From an uncultured Woeseia sp. (GTDB taxonomy: Bacteria > Pseudomonadota > Gammaproteobacteria > Steroidobacterales > Woeseiaceae): a stretch of DNA of 64,000 nt. The first letter of the stretch is position 1. The number at the start of each line of letters is the position of its first letter. Made by a program: the position numbers and the translations under genes. The stretch covers positions 5,170 to 69,169 of the forward strand of contig CALALV010000002.1 in NCBI GenBank assembly GCA_937925605.1. Reading direction: 5' to 3'. This document shows, piece after piece, positions 60,009 through 64,000 of this stretch. The notes below the pieces were generated by a model. It was not told where the DNA came from. It worked only from the letters and a program-made list of their open reading frames with translations, and did not search any database.

Positions 60009-60659
60009 TTACTTGTCGAACCATCCTCCACCCCATCCAGTAGCGGAAATATCCGCCGGCAGCGGGTCGGCGACACCGCAGGTGGCCAGAGCCGTGGAAA
60101 TTAGCGTATTGGAGTTCCGTAGTTTGCCGGTGCCAACGGTGTAAAGCTGGCAAGATTGGCCACTTGCTCTTGCGGATTGGATTAGGCAGTTTGCAAGCTG
60201 GCAGCTGGTTTTCTGTGCCGACTTCTCAATTGACACCACTTTCGTCGGCGTTCCGACGTTGCCGTCAGGCGAGTACAGAGGTTTTCCTCGGACGTCTTTG
60301 CCTAGCAAGCCATGTTGCCCAATGTATGGGACGACTACACCCCAATTGTGCGCCGTCTTGCATTTGAAAGGATTTCCACTGGGCTGGTCACCGGATCCGT
60401 CCGAACTGCCACCACCCCCTTTTGATGGACCTCCTCGTACCTCCGTTTTCTTGCCGGCCGGGTCGGTAATTATGATGTACGCATGCTGATCCTCGCGCAC
60501 TGCCGGCTTAAACAGGAGCTCAACTCTACAGCTATCCTTGCTGCCATCAACGTACGGCGGTTCCGCCGCCATGTTGTGTTCCGCAACTGTGTCTGCGGCG
60601 AGACCGGAAGCGTTGTAGAAGGCCGCGCCTGCAACTACAAATAACCACTGCGATTTCAT
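60009..60659 (-). CDS. Secreted cargo protein, unknown
   Basis: The 216-residue protein has a signal peptide (MKSQWLFVVAGAAFYNASGLA) and a GGAG ribosome site. The mature part contains CRVELLFKPAVREDQHAYIIITD, a Gly/Ser-rich stretch, NPFKCKTAHNWGVVVPYIGQHG, several Cys and a late NSNTLISTALATCGV. The HAYIIITD...RGGP and NSNTL phrases look conserved, perhaps the two parts of a small catalytic or binding domain, but I cannot name a family. It is read toward the giant-protein operon and shares its base composition, so it is probably part of the same cargo. Confidence 0.65.
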   Translation of the reverse strand: MKSQWLFVVAGAAFYNASGLAADTVAEHNMAAEPPYVDGSKDSCRVELLFKPAVREDQHAYIIITDPAGKKTEVRGGPSKGGGGSSDGSGDQPSGNPFKCKTAHNWGVVVPYIGQHGLLGKDVRGKPLYSPDGNVGTPTKVVSIEKSAQKTSCQLANCLIQSARASGQSCQLYTVGTGKLRNSNTLISTALATCGVADPLPADISATGWGGGWFDK

Positions 60660-60838
60660 TTCTCTACTCCATATTCTGTAATCGGGTGTTCTCCGCTGTA
60701 GAAGACACCGAGTCTAGGTTAATCAGTCACCGCGATGAGAGTTTGCGGCGCCAGTGTCAGTCGAGTCGAATCATGAAACCATTCCATGTAGTCAAAGATA
60801 TGGTGCCTGGCTTCGGCGATGGACAAACAGCGGCTCCA

Positions 60839-61516
60839 CTAAACCACCTCGCCTTTGAATACGACCACCCCGCAAATCGTCGCATTCGAGTTCACTTCGA
60901 TGATCCGGTTTGGCCAGTCCGGATTCAGCGCCTTCAAGTACTGATGGCCTTCTTCGATGATCAGCTGCTTGAAAGTCGCTTCCTGGGAGTCTTCCAAACG
61001 AACCACGACGTAGCGGCCGCTGACCGGGGCGACCTGGGGATCCACGAAGATGAGCTCTCCGTCGTGGAACTTGGGTTCCATGCTCTCACCGCGCACCCGC
61101 AGAACGAACGTGTCCGCGCTGCACCGGACCGGGCACGGGAGCAGATCCTCGGCGTCGCCGAGTGCGAAGTCGCTGGCGATTTCGGTCCATTCGCCGGCCT
61201 GCACCCAGGAGATTAGCGGCCTCAAGCTACGGAGCTCCGGGCCGGGTTCGGCGTTGTAGACGGCCTGGTCTTCGGTGGCGACCTGGTGAGACTCATCCAT
61301 CCATCCGTTCGGCTTGCCCATGGCCCGTTCGAGCTTCGCCGCCAGGTCGTCGCCGACGCCGCGGGGGGTTCCCTTCGCCGTCGTGAGCTGGTTGCGAATC
61401 TGACTGAGGTAGGACTCGCTCGTGTGGGCGAGACGGGCAAGCGCGGCCGCCGATCCGGCCTCCGCAACCAGGATCTCGAGGTTGCTCAGCCGAACCGTCT
61501 CATGCCTTCGCTTCAT
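60839..61516 (-). CDS. CI/LexA-like repressor with S24 peptidase domain
   Basis: The start at 61516 gives a 225-residue protein with an N-terminal HTH (LSNLEILVAEAGSAAALARLAHTSESYLSQIRNQL) and a C-terminal S24 domain. DTFVLRVRGESMEPKFHDGELIFVDPQ has the Ser nucleophile in ESMEP, and GRYVVVRLEDSQEATFKQLI has the Lys. Proteins like this self-cleave during SOS and switch on phage or ICE genes. It diverges from a Cro-like gene, as in CI/Cro switches. Confidence 0.93.
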   Translation of the reverse strand: MKRRHETVRLSNLEILVAEAGSAAALARLAHTSESYLSQIRNQLTTAKGTPRGVGDDLAAKLERAMGKPNGWMDESHQVATEDQAVYNAEPGPELRSLRPLISWVQAGEWTEIASDFALGDAEDLLPCPVRCSADTFVLRVRGESMEPKFHDGELIFVDPQVAPVSGRYVVVRLEDSQEATFKQLIIEEGHQYLKALNPDWPNRIIEVNSNATICGVVVFKGEVV

Positions 61517-61609
61517 CGCATCCGCCGGGTTCGTGTTTAGCACGGAGATAAAGATAAACCTGCTAAAGATGCTTGGCAAGCCAATGAGCACGGCGCTAAT
61601 GTCTTGTGC
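61517..61609. promoter_or_regulatory. CI/Cro operator region
   Basis: Between the two divergent starts TTTAGCA (61536-61542) and TGCTAAA (61561-61567) form an inverted repeat. Two copies of GATAAA follow one another inside it, and AGCACGGCGCTAAT repeats the motif at about 61588. The region must contain the promoters of both regulators. Confidence 0.6.
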
Positions 61610-61885
61610 ATGGAGCTAAGACACTTTCTCAGAGCGGCAAGTAAGCGGGAGCGGGCGGAAGTAGCGGTCGTCTGCAACGACTCCGTGTCCTACCTATACC
61701 AGCTGGCCGGCAAGCACCGGTATGCGAGCGCCCTGATGGCGGCGCGTATCGAGGCCATGACCCGGGAGGTCGCCTCCCGCTCCGGTGGCCGCCTCGAAGC
61801 CGTCCCCCGGGAGAGCCTGGTCAGGTACCCGGAGATCTATGAGCGGGAAGAGCCCTACCTGATGGTCGCGGAGGAGCGGCCGTGA
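61610..61885 (+). CDS. Cro/YdaS-like small regulator
   Basis: The 91-residue protein begins MELRHFLRAASKRERAEVAVVCNDSVSYLYQLAGKHRY, typical of YdaS/Cro-type helix-turn-helix antirepressors. The helix SALMAARIEAMTREV and SLVRYPEIYEREEPYL follow. The ATG at 61610 fits the family better than the ATG at 61604. It faces the CI-like repressor and its stop overlaps the parB start by 4 bp, so it opens the rightward element operon. Confidence 0.82.
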   Translation: MELRHFLRAASKRERAEVAVVCNDSVSYLYQLAGKHRYASALMAARIEAMTREVASRSGGRLEAVPRESLVRYPEIYEREEPYLMVAEERP

Positions 61886-63426
61886 CGGGCACCGTCGCCC
61901 AGCCAGGTACCCGCCCTGGGCAGGATTCTGACCGGCTCGAGCTGGTGGTTCTCGATGTTTCCCGGATCCACCCCTACGAACACAACCCTCGGCGAGCGCC
62001 CAATGCGGAATACGACCGCATCAAGGCATCGATACGCGCCGACGGTCTCGGCCAGCCTCTGGTGGTGACCCAACGGCCGGGCGAACCCGATTACATCGTC
62101 CACGCCGGCGGCAACACCCGACTGCGGGTCCTGAGAGAGCTGTTCGAGGAAACCGGTGATCAGCGCTTTGGTGAGGTTCCATGCGTGATTCGGCCTTGGA
62201 CCCGAGAGGCGGACGTGTTGCTCGCTCACCTCAAGGAGAACGACCTCCGCGGCGAGCTGACGTTTCTCGACAAAGCACTGGCCGTAGCCGATGCCAGACG
62301 ATTTCTCGCGGAGGGCACCGAAGAGCCCCTCACCCAGGCCGGGCTCGCCGACGTTCTGCAGCGCCATGGATATGGTCTCAGCCAAGGGTTGATTTCACAG
62401 ATGGCCTACGCCGTCGAGCGACTCGTGCCGTTGTTGCCGCAGGCGCTAAAGGGCGGAATCGGTCGCCCGCAGGTGGCCAAGATCCGTGCCCTCGATCGTG
62501 CGACCCGCGCCATCTGGCTGGACCGCAGCGTCGACACCGAAGCGGAGTACGATCAGGTGTTCGAGGCGTTGTGCCGCCGGTACGACACTCCGGATTGGGA
62601 CATCGCGAGCCTGCGCCGCGCGCTGGAGGCGGAGATTGCCGAGCGCGCAGACATCAGCATCCATGCCATCAGTCTCGAGATCGACGCCCGCATGTCCGGG
62701 CGGCAGGTCGACACGTTGACCAAGCGAATGACCATCGAGGATAGCGAGCACGACGGCGAGACGGGCGAGCGCGGGCAGGACAGCAGGGGCCCAAGCAAGG
62801 CCAGCCCGACGGTACGGGAGGGCGAAAGCACGCCACCGCGCGTTGGGACCGGAGACACCGCACCGGAGCCCTCGACCAGCGTTGATGAGTCCGGTGAGTG
62901 GGTGGCCGATCCCGATGAGGGGGCGAGCTCAGCAGTGACAGGAACTCCGCCACCTCGGGCGGATCTGAAGTCGCTCCGCGCACGCCTCTGGACCCTCGCG
63001 AGCCGCATCGCGCAACGTAACGGTCTCAGAGACCTCGTTCAGCCGGTTGCCGGGCGCGGTATCGGTTTCGTGCTGCATGATGTTCCCGATCCGGCGCTCG
63101 TGGACCAGCTCGACGAGGATGCCCTGGCGCAGGTATCGATGGTGTGGTGGTACCTGGCCGCGTGTGCAGAGCTCACGGTTGCGCCGCTCGACGCGCTGCT
63201 GCCGGCGTTGCCGGAGGAATCTGTTCTGCGCCGCGCGCTGGTCGACCAGGATGCGGGACTGCTCTTCGCCAGCGTATGGACGCTCGACCCTGGGCATATG
63301 GGATACCGACTGTGGCGTCGGCTCGACGATCGCGATTGGCAGGACTTGCTGGCTCTCATGGACACGTACCGGGCGCTCCGCCGGACCGCCGCGCCGGACG
63401 ATAAGACATTGTGGAGCTGCGGATGA
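61882..63426 (+). CDS. ParB-family protein of integrating conjugative elements
   Basis: The 514-residue protein starts at GTG within the previous gene's end. It has the ParB N-terminal domain (SRIHPYEHNPRRAPNAEYDRIKASIRADGLGQPLVVTQRP and VHAGGNTRLRVLREL) and a KorB/ParB-like HTH (QAGLADVLQRHGYGLSQGLISQMAYAVERL). A linker with many Asp, Glu and Ser then leads to a C-terminal domain (LRARLWTLASRIAQRNGL). The length and region order match the TIGR03764 PFGI-1-class ICE ParB. It probably helps to keep or regulate the element. Confidence 0.9.
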   Translation: MTGTVAQPGTRPGQDSDRLELVVLDVSRIHPYEHNPRRAPNAEYDRIKASIRADGLGQPLVVTQRPGEPDYIVHAGGNTRLRVLRELFEETGDQRFGEVPCVIRPWTREADVLLAHLKENDLRGELTFLDKALAVADARRFLAEGTEEPLTQAGLADVLQRHGYGLSQGLISQMAYAVERLVPLLPQALKGGIGRPQVAKIRALDRATRAIWLDRSVDTEAEYDQVFEALCRRYDTPDWDIASLRRALEAEIAERADISIHAISLEIDARMSGRQVDTLTKRMTIEDSEHDGETGERGQDSRGPSKASPTVREGESTPPRVGTGDTAPEPSTSVDESGEWVADPDEGASSAVTGTPPPRADLKSLRARLWTLASRIAQRNGLRDLVQPVAGRGIGFVLHDVPDPALVDQLDEDALAQVSMVWWYLAACAELTVAPLDALLPALPEESVLRRALVDQDAGLLFASVWTLDPGHMGYRLWRRLDDRDWQDLLALMDTYRALRRTAAPDDKTLWSCG

Positions 63427-64000
63427 TCGGTACCAAGGAAGCCGATCTCGTCACGGCCGTCCTGCTCTACGCGATGCGGTGTCTGGCCGAGGGGGATCAG
63501 CACGCACTCCGCGCAATGCAGTTCGGGCCCAAGGAGATAGAGGCACTACGCGACCTGAACCTCGCCGATCTCTATCGCGTCGGTGCGCTGCAGGCCCACT
63601 GCCTGAGCATCGCACTGGATCGCGACGTGTTCTGGCCGATGATCGCGAATCTTCGAGCCACCCGCGAGAATGAAGAGCTGCAGCGGGACCTGATCCAGGC
63701 CGATGCGCCCCTCGAGATGATGCGCAGTCTCTTTGGCATCGGATCGCGAGAGTACACCCGACTGCGTCGGATGCTCGCCGTAGAGCCTGCAGTAGGCCGG
63801 CCACCGGAGCCTGACGAGGAGACCGGCCACCGCCTGTGGCACGCCCTCTCCGCGCGTCTCACTTCGGCCGCTGACGAAGAGATTGATCCCAAGGAGTACC
63901 TGGCGGTACAGCGCGAGTCGGGCGCTTCGATGCGCGCCGTCTGGAACCTCGTTCAGCGCTCGCTGGAATATGGCGACGTGTACGCGCCCGCAAATACGGT
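63423..64000 (+). CDS. DUF2857 family ICE protein, partial
   Basis: The frame starts at ATG 63423, overlapping the parB stop by 4 bp, and runs off the window at about 192 codons. It reads VTAVLLYAMRCLAEGDQHALRAMQFGPKEIEALRDLNLADL and MMRSLFGIGSREYTRLRRML, typical of DUF2857. These proteins follow ParB in PFGI-1-type elements. Their function is unknown, but they probably belong to the regulatory or partition module. Confidence 0.88.
   Translation, partial: MIGTKEADLVTAVLLYAMRCLAEGDQHALRAMQFGPKEIEALRDLNLADLYRVGALQAHCLSIALDRDVFWPMIANLRATRENEELQRDLIQADAPLEMMRSLFGIGSREYTRLRRMLAVEPAVGRPPEPDEETGHRLWHALSARLTSAADEEIDPKEYLAVQRESGASMRAVWNLVQRSLEYGDVYAPANT

Larger units (their letters stand above)
42880..64000. 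mobile_element. Integrated element (ICE or genomic island), left part
   Basis: From the putative ssrA junction to the right edge all genes are of accessory type. They are an HTH protein, AbiE toxin-antitoxin, a truncated MukF-like gene, an AT-richer multi-gene cargo, CI-like and Cro-like regulators, a ParB protein of the integrating-element class, and DUF2857. The last two are typical of PFGI-1-type conjugative elements. No integrase, relaxase or type IV secretion gene is visible, so its right part and mobility are not shown. The junction is inferred from the ssrA-like end sequence. Confidence 0.7.

Noticed and set aside
1..64000. CRISPR arrays and intact insertion sequences
   Set aside because: I see no regularly spaced repeats and no transposase-like protein in any frame.

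Overview
The window looks like a chromosome segment of a GC-rich, free-living, probably marine gammaproteobacterium. The evidence is the divergent ppsA/ppsR pair, an overlapping srkA-bipA pair, DUF1249, TIGR04211-type SH3 and TorF-porin proteins, a HAD-PlsC fusion, and sodium-related transport genes. I cannot name the genus. About two thirds is compact core chromosome. The rest, from about 42.88 kb to the right edge, is an integrated element whose cargo is visibly AT-richer.

Core, 0-25.6 kb: the end of a DUF938 methyltransferase; an SH3/coiled-coil membrane protein; phosphoenolpyruvate synthase facing its regulatory kinase/phosphorylase; the tail-specific protease Prc; several small membrane proteins, two of them near CRP-like palindromes; an AAA ATPase beside a secreted HELMH peptidase-like protein; an NlpC/P60 lipoprotein; two overlapping lipoprotein genes; the stress kinase SrkA overlapping BipA; a HAD-PlsC fusion; a secreted HCxxGxR phosphatase; a DUF4397 repeat lipoprotein; and an NhaR-like LysR regulator.

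Core, 25.6-42.5 kb: a ribosome-hibernation-like protein; a cluster joining a NavAb-type sodium channel to a sodium/bicarbonate symporter (SbtA) and its PII-like partner (SbtB); a hybrid histidine kinase facing a periplasmic binding protein across a 20-bp perfect inverted repeat; a TorF-type porin; an EamA-like permease; an ECF sigma factor overlapping a membrane Ser/Thr kinase with TPRs; a large exported protein with a type IV pilin segment inside it; a flavodoxin-fold reductase; and a DUF533 protein.

Element, 42.88-64 kb: a strong hairpin and the last 14 nt of a tmRNA-like sequence mark what looks like a junction at the 3' end of ssrA. Inside are a helix-turn-helix protein, an AbiEi/AbiEii toxin-antitoxin pair with an inverted-repeat operator, and a MukF-like kleisin gene cut off after about 76 codons. 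Next comes an AT-richer block at 46.3-60.7 kb, then CI-like and Cro-like regulators, an ICE-type ParB and a DUF2857 protein. The far end of the element is not in the window.

The most interesting feature is the block at 46.4-59.7 kb. It encodes a secreted DUF3238-like protein, a 3322-residue membrane-anchored periplasmic protein, a MotA/TolQ/ExbB-type channel subunit, and two single-pass proteins that each carry an Asp at the start of the transmembrane helix, as ExbD and TolR do. The last four genes overlap. I read this as a proton- or sodium-motive-force-driven envelope machine that acts on or through a giant periplasmic protein. I do not recognise it as a named system.
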